A stretch of DNA of 64,000 bases from Diplonema papillatum (Eukaryota; Euglenozoa; Diplonemea; Diplonemida; Diplonemidae): positions 124,001-188,000 of the forward strand of contig JAPJBO010000008.1 of assembly GCA_030068145.1 (NCBI GenBank), written 5' to 3'. The translations under genes were made by a program, and so were the position numbers. The notes below the pieces were generated by a model. The model was not told where the DNA came from, did not search any database, and saw only the letters and a list, made by a program, of their open reading frames with translations. This document shows positions 1-12,084 of the stretch, piece after piece; the stretch's first letter is position 1, and each line of letters begins with the position of its first letter.

Positions 1-3000
1 GGAAACACAAAAAGAAGAAAAAGGAAACCTGTTTGAACGCTAAAAAAATTGGGATCGACGGTAACACAAAACAGAAAATGACAAAAGACAAGCAAACACC
101 TTCCTCAAGACGTTCCCCCTCGCCACAGCCGCCGGGATCAATTGTATTGGTGTCAAAAAGCGACAAGAATGCCCTCATGGGATCGTCGGCAACACGCATA
201 GAGAAGGCGGTCTCTCCCTTGTGGCGGCGCTGCCCTCGTTCACCGCTTCTCCAAACCATTGGATTCCCCCACGCCTCCTTCCCCCGTAATGTTCTTTCCC
301 GTATTTTTACATAAGCGCCAGCTTGAAAGGAAATGCTCGACGATGCTGCCCGACAAAGAACAGAAGGGATCCCAAGTGCTGTAACTACCGAACCACGTGT
401 TGAACGGACGTGAGGTCATGCGCGTCTACCCCTACACGACAAATCACACAAACACAACAGGTCAAAGTCCTGAGTGAGAAAACAACACACGGTGGTGTAA
501 GCGAAGAACAAATCAGATTGTGTTTGTATTGTATTTGCCCCTTACCTCTATATTTCCCCCCTTCCATTCGGAGTCGAAGCAGCTACGTCGAGTATTTTTA
601 CTTTGTTCGTGTGCCTCGTTCACGGAGGCTGCGTGGGTTTAAACAAGAGAAACAACCCCGGGTGCGACGGGCGCAGATGCGTGGCAATGAACCGCATTTG
701 CGAATCGGCAACGCTTCTGTTCTCGCGGCCACTCACACTCAGTGGCAGCCCCGAGCCGGAAGTTTCCGTTGGACGGGGGAGGGGGGGGTGCTCAAGAAGG
801 GTTCAGTTAGAGCCGTTCTCCCGCTTTTTTGAAGGGGAAAAAGCAGCTTGGACCGGACGGATTGTACACCGCACCGCACTGTACCTGTGCACTACCAATA
901 TGCACCAACGCACCCGCCGCGCTTACACACTCGAGACGTACTCACACGGACACAGACACGCCCACACTCCCTCTTCCTTCCACCTCTCAAGAGCCTTTTT
1001 TTCTTTTCAAAGCAACTGTCTGCACGTTTCACGACTACAATTTTTTGCGATTATTCCAAGCCCTCGGTTGGGCGCAACCCCCGTCCGCTCTGGGGGTCGA
1101 CCGTCTCTGCGGGAAGCGCTGAAGCCTCAAGGTACGCCATGCCATGTTTTGGTTAGGGAAATCGGCGGCCACTTTGACCCCGCGGCCCGTGGCTCTGCAG
1201 TACTGCCAAACGCGTAAAGGCTGCCTTCCGTGCAGCTTTCCCGGTCGCACACTTTGTGCTCGCAAAATGGTCTCGATCGAGTTTTCCCCTTCATCAACAC
1301 GTTGAGGGTAGAAAAGATAGTTAGATATTCAAATTGCTGAGTCGCGGAGACTCTATAAACCCTTCCCCCGGAGTTTTCAAGCATTCAAGAAAGAAGCAAG
1401 ATTTACTCAGGCGGGTGCCGCCTCCCTTGCTTCGGCTCAACAGCCACGATTACTATTACCGGACGGCTTTGCAGGTCCTCCGCTTGGGCCGGCCTCTTTA
1501 TGTTGAAACCGGGGGGCCTCCATGATATTTAAAGAAATACACGTTACCAAAACCCTGCCCTCTCTCCCCCTCGCCCGTTGTCTCCGACTGTCACGGCAGC
1601 TCGACCTGCCAATCCTTGCAGGCGTGCCGCGGCCCGCCTTTGTAACAACAAAGTCTTTCTCACATTCTCTCTTCACCCCCTTTTTCTCCTTTTCTTTTCT
1701 TCTGCTTTATTTCTTTTTCGTTTCTCGCCCACTTTTGCGAATGGAGCACCACAAGAAGAAAGAAACAAGACCTCCCCCGAACTTGCAAGTTCTCGATTCC
1801 CTTTTCTTTGTCTTTGTTTCTTCTTCTTCTTCTTCTTCTTCTTTCTGTCTTTGTTTCTTCTTTGAATAAGCGCCTACTTTGTAGGAAATACTCGAGGAAG
1901 CCGCCAGTGGCAGAGCGATATGGGAAATGTGCTGTTTCCCACACGCCCCAACACAGGGTAAATCTGGATTTGTAGCAATGCATTGTTTCTGTCCGTTGAA
2001 AATGTGCGCCCGGCGGCCCCCTCCGAGTGTTCTTTTCTTTTTTTTTAACAGCCGACCACTCGCCACCCGAGCACACAGCAAAGTTCCTTTTCTCTCTCTC
2101 TCTTCAGGTTCGCCCCCCCTCAATTCTTTTTACTTTTTTTCTCTCATTTTTTTTTTGGTGGGGTTCTTTCTTTTTCTTTTTGTTTTTCTCTCTTGAATTC
2201 CCTTGCATTTTTTGCCCCCCCCCCCCCCCCCCCCCCTCTTTTTCCCTTTTGTCCTCCATTGCTCCTCGCTACCTCTCTCCCCAGGGTTCGTACCACGGTT
2301 AGGGAAGCGGCTGGCCGCATTATATGGTAGCTCTTTTCCCGCTCGACGAGTTTAAACAGCCTCTGCAACGGCGGACCACGGTCCGATGTGGGCGTAGCGT
2401 CACCATGTTTCGGGTTCCAGTGACTTCTACCTTCCAGATCTGCAGCCATCCAGACGAGGTCTGTGGCGCCGCAACCGGCGCACGCGCGTACAACTGTACA
2501 GGGGACAAAGCAAGGTTCGTACTTCTGAGGAGAGTATGCGCATGCTTCAAGATGCCTCGGGCCCTCACAACCCCGCACCTTGTCTTGCTTGGACTCAAGT
2601 TGGAGCGCTGCTACTAACGCCGCAGAAGTTATAGTAGGCTGGCCCGTTCCAAGCAGGGCAACCTGCCAACAGCTGGCAGTGGCTCTGCAGTGCCATCCGT
2701 GCGGCACCCAGTATTGGCCGACCACGCGGGCTCGAGCTTGGCCTGCGCCAAAAAGGTCGGGGAAACCGTGTTTGCTCTGTGATTATTGAAACGGGGGCGG
2801 TGCGGGTGTGAAGGGTGGGAGGAGGGCTTCAGGAACGTTGTGACGGCGCCGCCACCCAAACTCCTATACGACACATGGTCCGCCGTGGGGGGCTGTTGCG
2901 GATCTGCTGGAAGTGGGATTTTAACAACAGAGTGCAATGGGGAAGTGGAACACGTCCTCTCTCTCTCTCTCTCTCGCGGCACGTGTCTGCATCGTGGAAT

Positions 3001-3876
3001 TGGTAGATTCGGGAAAGTAGGTAACCCACACCAGGTAGATATATCACTCTATGCATGTGTTATACCTATAGCTGCTGAAAAAGAGTAGGTCCAACCCGGA
3101 GTGGAGTCCGGTAGGCGAAGGACCGATACGCAGGGGAAGATACACCGGTATACGCGTGCTGGAAGGGTGAGCAGAGAGGACCTGAAATGATGATGTGTGG
3201 TGAACCAGTCACCGTCAGGCTTGCAAGGCCGATATGCCCTCAAAACCCCCGTTTCCTAGGAACCCCTGCCACAAGGCAAAAATACAAAGCAAGAAATACA
3301 CTTCTCTTTCCCTAGCGAACGTACCACCAAGTTTTCTTTTTCCCCCCTTTCTAAAGAAACCCAAAACCCCGCTCCTTCCAAACACTCAAGTTAACCTGTG
3401 TGGCCGGCAGCAACAAAGCAAAATAAGCAACGCAAGAAAGCGAGCGAGGATCCATACACTGGAGTCGAAAACCGAGGCCGCGGCATACACAATCGCAGTC
3501 GGTTTGTGATTGCAATTCAGCCAGGTCCGATATCCGCCTCCTATCCGGAAAGACATCAAATAATCCACTGAATCAGAACCCAAATACCTCCCTCGGGCCG
3601 GTGCAGAAGACCGCCAAGAAGGGATCCCCTGCCCGCTCAGCAACGGTGGGGGGGGGGAGCCTGAGAACAGGAACGAAAGAAAGTAGTACAAAACACGCAC
3701 ACACACACACACACACTCACACACACACACGCAGCCTGGGCTATATTCCGCAACAGGGGTACCCATAATTGAAATCTTCACACACACGCACACGAAGAAA
3801 AAAAGTAAGAAAAGAAAAAAGAAGAAAAACAGAAAATCTGCCACAATTTAGCGCTCTCCGGCGCCACCGACCCCCT

Positions 3877-3877
<1 letters not shown>
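1..3877. other. gene-free low-complexity spacer
   Basis: I see no convincing gene here. Open frames exist on both strands, but they come from T/C-rich or A/G-rich composition and match no domain I recognise. Simple repeats include a TTC run near 1820-1850, a 23-nt C run at 2215-2237, a CT run near 2958-2975 and CA runs near 3695-3730. One dispersed-repeat copy lies near 1868-1985, and a weaker one near 305-385. Confidence 0.6.

Positions 3878-3912
<35 letters not shown>
3878..3912. repeat. 35-nt guanine homopolymer
   Basis: An uninterrupted run of 35 G lies 53 bp upstream of the ATG of the lectin-like ORF. On the plus strand it could form a G-quadruplex. Its exact length in an assembly is unreliable because sequencing slips on such runs. 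Confidence 0.9.
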
Positions 3913-3914
<2 letters not shown>

Positions 3915-3965
3915 TAGAAGAAGAGGAATCGCAAAGAAGGTTTGCCGAAGGACAGGTCCCGCCGA

Positions 3966-4661
3966 ATGTTTGTGCAGATCGCGGTGTGGGCAGTCGTTGC
4001 GCAAGCCGGATGGACGTGCCCGGAGTCTTGGCTGCTGCTGCAAGGGACGCGACGATGTGTAAAGGTGAGCGAGGGAGCATCGGGGACACCTGTGGCCGGT
4101 GAGACAGCCTGCGCTGGAGTGAGCCCGCTGTCTTTTCCGGTCTTGTTCGAGTCCGGCAAGTACGCGGCAACTGCTTCCGCCGTCATGGAAATACTCGCAG
4201 TGGACAGCATATGGTCTGGTGCAACCCGGCAGCCTGAAGGCCAATGGCAATGGGCGGACGGCACCCCGATCTCTGTCCCCGTGCTGACCACCCGCACCCC
4301 ATCGCAGAGATGCGGCTGGCTGGGCGGCGGCTGCGCCGCGCCCCTGTGCGCAGCCGAGTGCTCGGAGACAAAACCTTACGTGTGCCAAGTCGAGGCCACG
4401 GAGCACGGGCCGTACGAAGGCGGCAAATCGCATTCGCGATCAAACTTCTTTGATACATTGAGCGAGTCAGCATCCCCTCAGATGACCGGCGCACCACCAG
4501 ACGGGCCTGTCCCAAATTCTACATCCGAAGCAGCGTCGGTAGTCTGGCAGCATCGCATGAAGCTTTTGACCCGTATTGCCTCGTTCTCGTCTGTTGCAAA
4601 CGATGGTCGTGGACTCACACTAGTTTCTCTGCGCCGACTTACTTGCTGGGTATGCTGCTGA
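3966..4661 (+). CDS. secreted or membrane C-type-lectin-like domain protein, probable first exon
   Basis: The ATG at 3966 opens a hydrophobic signal peptide (M-F-V-Q-I-A-V-W-A-V-V-A-Q-A-G-W), directly followed by a C-type-lectin-like fold at about residues 18-145. Visible hallmarks are C-P-E-S-W near the N-terminus, a second Cys about 10 residues on, W-S-G-A, W-Q-W-A-D-G-T-P, then paired cysteines and a closing P-Y-V-C. C-type-lectin folds bind sugars or proteins outside the cell; the ligand cannot be read from the sequence. After residue ~150 the composition is less GC-biased. The frame closes 12 bp after a GTATGC at 4650 that would serve as a phase-0 splice donor onto the membrane ORF at 5918. 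If not spliced, this is a 231-residue secreted protein. The domain call is firm; the 3' end is uncertain. Confidence 0.72.
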   Translation: MFVQIAVWAVVAQAGWTCPESWLLLQGTRRCVKVSEGASGTPVAGETACAGVSPLSFPVLFESGKYAATASAVMEILAVDSIWSGATRQPEGQWQWADGTPISVPVLTTRTPSQRCGWLGGGCAAPLCAAECSETKPYVCQVEATEHGPYEGGKSHSRSNFFDTLSESASPQMTGAPPDGPVPNSTSEAASVVWQHRMKLLTRIASFSSVANDGRGLTLVSLRRLTCWVCC

Positions 4662-5101
4662 CCTTCAATTTACAAAGCACCCCCTCCTATAGTAAGCAGC
4701 AAACGGGAACGTTTCCTGTTTCCGTTTCCGTCCTTTTAAGGAAGGTCCACTGTCTTCTCAAAGGTTACAGGCCAGGGGTCGTAAGTGGCCTCCTCTTGGA
4801 CTCTGGTCCGTCTCTCGGAATTCCTCTGATCCGTGAGCTGAAGTAACAGTCGGGCTTTTAGGTGTGAAATGTCTCAACTGGATTTGTTTGTTGGCACAAT
4901 CATCTCCGGCCATCCGTCGAAGGCGTGTGCTGTGCTGAACATCACAAACACACAAGTTTTTGAAGGCACAAATCTCTACGCCCAGAAAAGAAAATACAAA
5001 TGAAGACACACACAAACGCGCCTACTACTGCCACTACCGCTATGATACGCGTACTCGTATACGAGACCTCAAAGGAACCTTTTCAACACTAAACACCCGG
5101 A

Positions 5102-5150
5102 GACATTAAAACCCCGTATCCTTAAGCGAACGTACACTCTAAAAAGACAG
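5102..5150 (+). repeat. single diverged copy of the GAGAC-TTAAACCCC motif
   Basis: This stretch (GAGACATTAAAACCCC followed by TTAAGCGAACGTACACTCTAAAAA, written here in two parts) is a diverged version of the core of the array at 5317-5917. It is also related, in reverse orientation, to 60783-60832 at the 3' end of lyase copy 4. Confidence 0.6.
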
Positions 5151-5316
5151 GCGCTTCGTTTTGTTTGTGTGCCGGTTGATCGTTTTCCCACTTGTATTTA
5201 CCTGTGTCATTTTGAGGTAAGGAAATCTGATCAACCACCAAGCCACGCAGCCTACGTCTTTTTAGCCTGCACAATACATTGAAGGGCAACCCGCAAGATT
5301 GGTAGGACTAAAAGTA

Positions 5317-5917
5317 TCTCTAAAAACTAGCAGACGGACCCAATCCAATGACCAACAACCTCGAGACTCTTACGACACTCAGAGCACAAAGGATATCTTC
5401 CCATAACGACGAAGGTCACCTGGAGACTTTAAACCCCCGAAGTTTCAAGCGAACTTTTACTCTAAAAACAAGCAGACGGACCCAATCCAATGACCAACAA
5501 CCTCGTGTAGCCGCCGCTCTTACGACACTCAGAGCACAAAGGATATCTTCCCATAACGACGAAGGTCACCCGGAGACTTTAAAACCTCGGAGTTTCAAGC
5601 GAACTTTCACTCTAAAAACAAGCAGACGGACCCAATCCAATGACCAACAACCTCGAGACTCTTACGACACTCAGAGCACAAAGGATATCTTCCCATAACG
5701 ACGAAGGTCACCTGGAGACTTTAAACCCCCGAAGTTTCAAGCGAACTTTTACTCTAAAAACAAGCAGACGGACCCAATCCAATGACCAACAACCTCGTGT
5801 AACCGCCGCTCTTACGACACTCAGAGCACAAAGGATATCTTCCCATAACGACGAAGGTCACCCGGAGACTTTAAAACCTCGGAGTTTCAAGCGAACTTTC
5901 ACTCTAAAAACAAGCAG
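5317..5917 (+). repeat. four-unit tandem array with dimeric higher-order structure
   Basis: Units of about 143 and 149 bp alternate (A-B-A-B), giving a 292-bp higher-order period; A units start near 5348 and 5640. B units differ by a short insertion (TGTA-CCGCC) after the shared AACAACCTCG. Each unit carries the core CCGAAGTTTCAAGCGAAC and ends with AAACAAGCAGACGGA. The last unit runs straight into the membrane-protein coding frame at its AAGCAG. The unit frame stays open by chance periodicity and is not taken as a gene. Confidence 0.85.
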
Positions 5918-7303
5918 ACGGACGACGGCGGAGCGACCGAAAGAGTCGACCCCGAGTACCACCCGACGCAAACGCACATCGGGACCGACGCCCAGCGGTA
6001 CCTGCTGGGCGCGATAGCGACGAACTCGCTGCTGTTCGTGTCGGCCATGAGCGTGTTGTGCGCGGCGGCGGCGCTGCTGAAGACGGCGCACGGCAAGCAG
6101 CAGTGCGACAGGCCGTGGAGCTGGGCGCGGGCGTACGCCGCACTGCGGCTGCCCGGCGTCGCGTTCCCGCTGCTGGTGTACACAGCTCAGGCCGTCTGCT
6201 TCTCGGCGGCGCAGCTCATCTTCTACTCAGCCGGCCACTCCGCCGGCGAGACAATGGTAGGATGCGCCTTCGGCCTCCTGTGCATTGCCGCGCCCCTCGC
6301 CGTCTACTTCTGCGTCGTGCGCGCATTGGACGACCGCTGTTTGTACATCATGGACGCTGACGAAGACGGCACAGCCGGAGGCTGGAAGCGGGTGTACTAC
6401 GCCTTTATGGGCGAAGTCGTGCTCGTCAGCCGGCACGCCGAGACCCACTTTGCGGAAAGGTTTGGAATGGTGTGCGAGGAGTACGCATACGGGAAAGCGG
6501 TCTTCGTGTGCCTCGAGTTCGGAGTGGCGGTCGCCTTGGCGGTGTTGTCGGCGTGGCAGCCGTTGACGAAAGGCGGCTGCTACGCTCGGAACACGTTCGT
6601 TTGCGTCCTGCTCGCTTCGGTCGGGCTTCTGCTCGGCATCGTGCGGCCGTACGCCACGCTGGTGAGCAACGTGTACGCCGTCAGCCTGTCGTTCACCACG
6701 TTCACAGCTGTGCTCGCCACCACCGTGTCGATCTTATTCGACGAAACCGCGACCGGCTTGTACGCTACGACATCCGCCATTTTGTTGTCGATCAGCGCGT
6801 TACTGATGCTCATGCGCACGGTGCTTTTTCTCGTGACGCGGGTATATGAATACGCGTCTGATCGCAAAGGTCAAGCCCGCGAGAAAGCGCGCACCACCGA
6901 CCGCCGGGGTAGCATGCAAAGCTTTCCTTTGAACCCGCGCTTGAGTTCCAGCTCGCAGGTGCTCGGGGCGCGGCTTAGTGTGCAAAGCCACCCGATGTCC
7001 CTCGTCCATTTGGACCCCGACAACATGTCGCAGCTCCACCGCACCGACTCCCGCGAAGCTTCGATCCCCCGGGGGCACTCTTCTGTGTCCCCTTTAGAAG
7101 TCAGTCTCATGCCGGAGCCCGAATCCCCTCAATCCAGCTTCAACTACGCCCATGCCTCTTCTTCGAACATGGTTTGGATCACGGCTGAGCGCATCGAAGA
7201 CGATTGCGAACCACTATGCGCTGCGACGCCTGAACCCACCACGCAGCTCTTGTTGCGCCTCACCGGACAAATGCGTACGACCGACCGACCCCCCCGCGCT
7301 TGA
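5918..7303 (+). CDS. multi-pass membrane protein C-terminal region (5' end not in this ORF)
   Basis: Strongly GC3-biased coding runs from the array boundary at 5918, well before the first ATG (6047). The upstream codons read smoothly into a hydrophobic helix (Y-L-L-G-A-I-A-T-N-S-L-L-F-V-S-A), so the ATG is internal and the 5' part is elsewhere. About seven helices are visible: around 6000-6085, 6150-6235, 6250-6325, 6495-6555, 6590-6660, 6670-6735 and 6765-6850. A hydrophilic Ser/Thr-rich tail of ~150 residues follows. Between helices five and six lies R-P-Y-A-T-L-V-S-N-V-Y, resembling the r-P-Y-x(n)-N signature in the terminal membrane domain of large protist surface proteins and TRP-like receptors. 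That resemblance is from memory and tentative. With the lectin-like ORF 1.3 kb upstream it could form one receptor-like gene. Confidence 0.7.
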   Translation, partial: TDDGGATERVDPEYHPTQTHIGTDAQRYLLGAIATNSLLFVSAMSVLCAAAALLKTAHGKQQCDRPWSWARAYAALRLPGVAFPLLVYTAQAVCFSAAQLIFYSAGHSAGETMVGCAFGLLCIAAPLAVYFCVVRALDDRCLYIMDADEDGTAGGWKRVYYAFMGEVVLVSRHAETHFAERFGMVCEEYAYGKAVFVCLEFGVAVALAVLSAWQPLTKGGCYARNTFVCVLLASVGLLLGIVRPYATLVSNVYAVSLSFTTFTAVLATTVSILFDETATGLYATTSAILLSISALLMLMRTVLFLVTRVYEYASDRKGQAREKARTTDRRGSMQSFPLNPRLSSSSQVLGARLSVQSHPMSLVHLDPDNMSQLHRTDSREASIPRGHSSVSPLEVSLMPEPESPQSSFNYAHASSSNMVWITAERIEDDCEPLCAATPEPTTQLLLRLTGQMRTTDRPPRA

Positions 7304-7580
7304 GTTCAGTGTCCAGAACCACCGGTTGCCACTCGTCCTACCGGACACTTTTGCCGCAGCTCTACCGCAATCCAGCCTCTACGACACCCGCGCCTCGTCC
7401 TCGAATATGGGTTGAATCACGGCTACGCGAATCGAAGACGATCACAAATTATGTGCACGCCGCCGCAATTCCCGAAACCCTCCTCCTTCTCATGCCCGAC
7501 CTCTCATCATTTTTCCGGTGTCAACAGTGGTGCCAGTGACGCGTTTTATTTGCTGAGGTGGAATAAACCCGAGTTCTTTT
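7304..7580. other. 3' flank of membrane gene
   Basis: This stretch is less GC-biased. It repeats pieces of the preceding coding tail in a degenerate form (for example a second 'tcttcgaacatggtttg'-like and 'atcgaagacgat'-like segment near 7398-7445), as if the last ~130 bp had been duplicated and decayed. No separate gene is seen. Confidence 0.4.
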
Positions 7581-7584
7581 TTTG

Positions 7585-7760
7585 TATAAGCACCTGCTTT
7601 GAAGGAAATGCTTGAGGAGACTGCCAGTTGCGATAGATCAAAGGAGGTAAATGCGCTGTAGCCCACACGAAACACAGGTAAATCTGGGTTTAGTGGCGTA
7701 AGCGTTCAACAAAAAAGACCCACTTTGTAGTTGTGTTGTTTTCTCCCCCTCTAGCCTCCT
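7585..7760 (+). repeat. dispersed repeat family 1, copy
   Basis: The core AAGGAAATGCTTGAGGAGAC is followed by TGCCAGTT, AAAGGAGGTAAATG, GCTGTAGCCC, ACAGGTAAATCTGGGTTT and TAAGCGTTCAACA. Related copies occur at about 1868-1985, 12262-12470 (with a ~50-bp insertion) and, weakly, 305-385. All are on the plus strand and no coding potential is apparent. Confidence 0.75.
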
Positions 7761-10700
7761 TCGAAGTAAGCAGTCCCTCGAGTATTTCTGAAAGCATCAT
7801 GCTAATACCTGGACGCATTGCGTCTGGGTTCTCCCTGCGGGACACGCCGCGGTGTTGCCCAGGCGCCAGCCTCTAAAGCTGTCGTTGAACCTGCACTTGA
7901 GTAAGTTCGCAGGTGTTCGGTACGCATGCAGCTCAGTGTGCAGCCGTCGCTTCCCCATTTTTGGACCCAGCTAATGCCACAGCAGGGCTCGCAAAAGGCT
8001 TTCTACGTTTCCCCCGTGTTCCGGATCAGCAAAAGGCCCAAGTTGTGTAAACAGCTTGGCTGCTGCTTTTTCAAGAAAGAATTCCTGGTATTGTACTATT
8101 CAGGCGGCCATCCTATTGTACTATTCGCGCGGCCGCAGTAGACTCGAAGGGCAGGCGCATCTTCGATACGAAGGATAGCTGCTCCGCGAAGCATGGGATC
8201 TCCAATGCGAATTTGACAGTTCGCTTCGCAGCTAAATCCAATAGGTCGGGTAACGCAGGCATCCGTTTATTTCACATCTATTTCACATCTAGTGAAAAAT
8301 ATTTGTCAACACGGACCTGTGAGGGGTCGTGTATAAGTCAATGCGCCACTTCAGATCTCGACGCTGGTTTGAGTTAGTGGCGGCTGCCCAGTGTGTATTT
8401 CGGATGCCTGATCTGAGGTTGCGTTTGGCTGATTGCTCAGATGCCTTCCCCCCGAGAACGAACAGTTCTCACTGCGTGGCTGTGCCGGGCTATGAACAGC
8501 CGCCTGACTCACATCGGTGCCATGTCTGCAGCCACTTAGGTTCCGCGCTGATGATAGTCCGCCCCGTGTTCGTGGGTTAGAAGACCGACACACGGTGCAG
8601 ATAGGACTGATGTGTAGTCGAGCACGTAACCATTCCAGCACCCCGAGTCGGGCTGAAATTGTTGTGTTGTTAGAGCCCACACCCTACACATTGGAGTCCA
8701 GCCTCAGACGCTGGACAGCCTGAGAAGCCGGCTCCCAGAGCGAGTCCAGGGCGGGTACGATGGCCGCAAGTCGTCCAACAACTAAAGAAGAAGATAGGCG
8801 CAGATCGCCTACCAGCTGGGGCCCAGTGTCCAGCATCAACAAACGTTACAGAAAAGTGAAGATGTAGAGCCATTACCAATTCACAACTAGTGTTGCGGTC
8901 GAAGACACTGGAAGAAAAGGAACGCCTTCACCCCCCACTCCGTCCAAAGAACCTGACCCGTTTCTGCATCCGCGATTCAGGTGTGGAAAGCCAGTTGGAG
9001 AAAGTGAGCAGACCGAAAACTCTCAGGTCGTCTCTCTTTCTCTCTCGTTTTTTTTTAGAGTCCATCGTTCAGCTGTGACCTCCACTCTTAAACACACAAC
9101 TATGTCATGGGGGACCCCATTGTATACCGGTGCATGGCAAACAACCGTCCTTAATGCGAAATGAAAGTGAAGGCAAATGGAATGAGTCCAGAATGCATCC
9201 TTCTTTTCTTCAGTGAGCCCAATGCAAACGCTGCTAGTGTAAGCTCGGTTCAAAGAGTGCGTGGACACAGCTGTGGTCGTGGTAAGTCACGCCTTGATGC
9301 TCTATTCCCGAAATCGGTAGTCACTTGAACAGTGGGTCTGCACCGCCGAAAGTGAAACGTTAGCAGCCGCTTCCCCGTACAGTGGTCCTCGCAAAAGGGA
9401 ACGGTCGCTGCTACGACTTAAAACAACCGTAAACTCTGAAAAGCCGAACCGTTAAGCCGGAAAAAAACATGAAAATTGGGCGGGACTGCAGGGAGGCACT
9501 TCAACTGCGCAGCGTGGTCTGCCACACGCGTGCTCCCTGCCACCCGCCACCAAGACACGTCTTAGAATTTTTCTCTCTCACACCTCCCCTTGTGCTGGTC
9601 AGCACGTTTCAGCAAAACACACCAATTAAAAAACGTACCTTTCCCTCCGTTCGTCAAGGCGCTGCCAACCAAACAAAAGGAACAAAAACACGTCCCGGAA
9701 TCGCAAATTGTTTACGGTTGTTGGCGAGATCGCAAGATTTCCGGATCTGGACGTTGTCGCACTCACTCCCTTTTTTTTTTTTTTTCCTTGCGGGGTGAGT
9801 CGCCGCCGGCAACAGGGTTCCTAGCAGAATTTAGGAGATATACCGGCTACCAAGCTGCATCCTGATGCAGCTGTCGTACGGAATTGCCTACACTCCAGCT
9901 GTGCGCGCCTTCATTGCGAAGGTTGCTGCTAGGGAGCGTCAAGTGGCGAGCTCAGGGGCTCTATGATGGCTGAGTGCACACCTAAGCAGGGCAGCATCCT
10001 CGTGTTATTGCCGTGTTGTGTCAGGCGTCGTGGGGGCCTGGTCAACCACCTCATCACTACAGGGCAAACCTTTCCCGACCGTGGCGATAACCCGAATTGT
10101 GGCCATCTGCCCTTTATTGTGTGCGGGCCCTTGCCTACAAGGGTGGCCAGGCTGCAAGTTCATGTGCTCTCTGGTGCCGCACAGCGTTGCTGGCCAACCA
10201 GGCCTTCGGGCCTCTACATTCTACACTCAGGATTGTCGCCTTCGGTTTGTGAAGTACCCTCCCTAAGACGGAAGGCAGTGCTGTCCTATCCTTAAGTCTC
10301 AAATGGGTAATTTCCTCTGTTTCCTTTTTTGAAGTGGCGAGTCCTGCACCAGTTCAAAGAAGGAAAAAAAGCGTGTCCGCTCCCTGGTCAGACACATTTC
10401 GTTAGCTGGCGATGAGACAAAAGCAGTCGTCAGCCTTCGTGAAGATACCGAAAAAGAGCAGACAACTACCCGCTGGAGGGGAAAGAGAGCTGGAGCCAGG
10501 TACCCGGAAACGGACACCGGACAGAGACACAAGCAAGCGACTTATAAGCATGTTAGGACGTGAACAGAAAGGTAACACTAGCCATGATGCGCAAAGTATC
10601 GCCACAGATTCAATCACTCAGTGTAGGGTTCTGCTCCATCTCGTCTTCGGTTTGGAACCTGGGTTAAAACGCAAGGCACGGCGATGATTGCTCCGCACAC

Positions 10701-11980
10701 GACTACTCAGTGAGACTGTCAACGTTTCCCAATTTGTACTTTCTGGATATCTTTATACGCCGGACCGTAAACTCCCCGGAGAGATGGTCTCTGCACAGTA
10801 TTGTTTGAGCCTCATACCTACCCCCCCGTGTATATGCATACCATGCACCAACAAACATCAGACTGCTCCATGTCGTGCAGCGGCTCGTCGGGTACGGTTG
10901 CGGGAATCTAAGGGCATGCAATGTCATGGGCAACAACTGTTTGGCTTTGAGCTTTTGCGTGCGCGACCAACTGGCAGCAGTGTCTGAATCCAGGTGCGGG
11001 CCCAAGTCGCCTGATGCCAATTTCGTTCAACGGAAGGTCATGAGTGATGATACCTTTCAGTGTGTATGCGAAACCATGTCCTAAAAATGGTCTAAACTGA
11101 GATAGCTTCTACACAGGGGGTAGGTATGCCTTCATTCGTCTGTATATTCAGTGGGGTGTGTATACGGCTAGAACAGCAGGGAATAGTTGACTGGACCTCT
11201 TGAGTTTTGTGCTGCTCATGATGGCGGGAGAACCTAACGTAACCTAAAGCAGGATCAACCCCCCCTTCCGTGAGAAAAAGCGCAGAATAAAAGCATTTAC
11301 TGCCTGTCACCTGACTTTTCCGCGGCTACTTTTCTGCACTACAGACGGACTTTTCTGCACTCGTGACTTTTGTGTTTTCTAGGTGCACAAACGGGGGGAA
11401 GGGCAGGAAACACAAGTGTGGGTCATTCCGGACCGCTCCGAGGCGCTTTTGATGATGTCTAAAGGAGAAAAGGAAGGTGACGAGGGAACGCCAGGGCACT
11501 AGTCAGGAGACTCGGAAGAGACCGACTCGGAAGGTACCCTGGAAATGGAAGTTTGCGTTGCTGGTGCGCTTCCAAGACTGAGGGCGGAGCCCGAGCCCAT
11601 GGTGATGTTGTACACCACAGTGCGCATGAATCCATGAGTTCCTCGTACCTCTTTTCGTACTTGCCCCTGCTAGCCTCTGCTCGTAGGTCTTCACGAGCAA
11701 GTTTATTTGCGCCACGACATCCTTTTTCGCTTTCGGCATCCCCCCCTGGTGTGCAAGTAGCCCTCTCGTGATGCAGAAAAGTCAGTGGACCGGCAGTAAA
11801 GCTATGTTCTTCACTCGAGAACGTCGTTTTCTTGCACTCGGGGTTTCCGGGCTCTCGTGGCAATCTGGAAAACCCTCGTGCAAGAAAACGACTTTTCGCT
11901 CGTAGAATAAATAGCGATTTCCCTTTTTGTCAAGAGCTGCTCACCTATTCTTCCACCAAAACTACGCACTTCTTTCTTTT
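7761..11980. other. gene-free stretch
   Basis: The short open frames on both strands have no domain, codon bias or homology that I can recognise. Composition is moderate GC with local T/C tracts. A motif of the form GGA..TAAACTCCCCGGAGAG near 10767 recurs at 13882, 16690 and 43805. Confidence 0.5.
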
Positions 11981-12084
11981 TGTGTCTAACAAATGCAATT
12001 TGTCAAGAACAAAAACAGATCGATGGCAGCGTACTATCCTCACTCCCGTTAGATGAACAAAACAGGTTTGAAGGAAGTGCGCAC
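11981..12084 (+). repeat. inverted-repeat partner of 18134-18234
   Basis: About 100 bp beginning GTCTAACAAATGCAATTTGT and ending in AGGTTTGAAGGAAGTGCGCA is present as a close reverse complement at 18134-18234. The pair spans 6.3 kb. I see no transposase between them, so this may be two oppositely oriented copies of one dispersed repeat rather than termini. Confidence 0.75.

Larger units (their letters stand above)
4650..5917 (+). other. candidate intron joining lectin-like and membrane exons
   Basis: GTATGC starts at 4650 directly after a complete Trp codon, and a CAG ends at 5917 directly before an in-frame codon of the membrane ORF, so joining 4649 to 5918 keeps phase 0. The interval is 1268 nt, has no long GC-biased frame and holds a tandem array. 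The same donor word (GTATGC) marks the 3' edge of the lyase homology block elsewhere in the window. No transcript evidence is available to me. Two separate genes remain possible. Confidence 0.4.

Noticed and set aside
5348..6017. Two ~120-codon repetitive frames ahead of the membrane gene
   Set aside because: They are translations of the 143/149-bp tandem units; the real coding frame after 5918 is a different one.
11459..11863. 134-codon minus frame with a Lys/Arg/Glu-rich stretch
   Set aside because: It overlaps another open frame, has no domain, and its resemblance to a short M-P-x-A-K-K-D-V word in the lyase tail is too short to mean anything.
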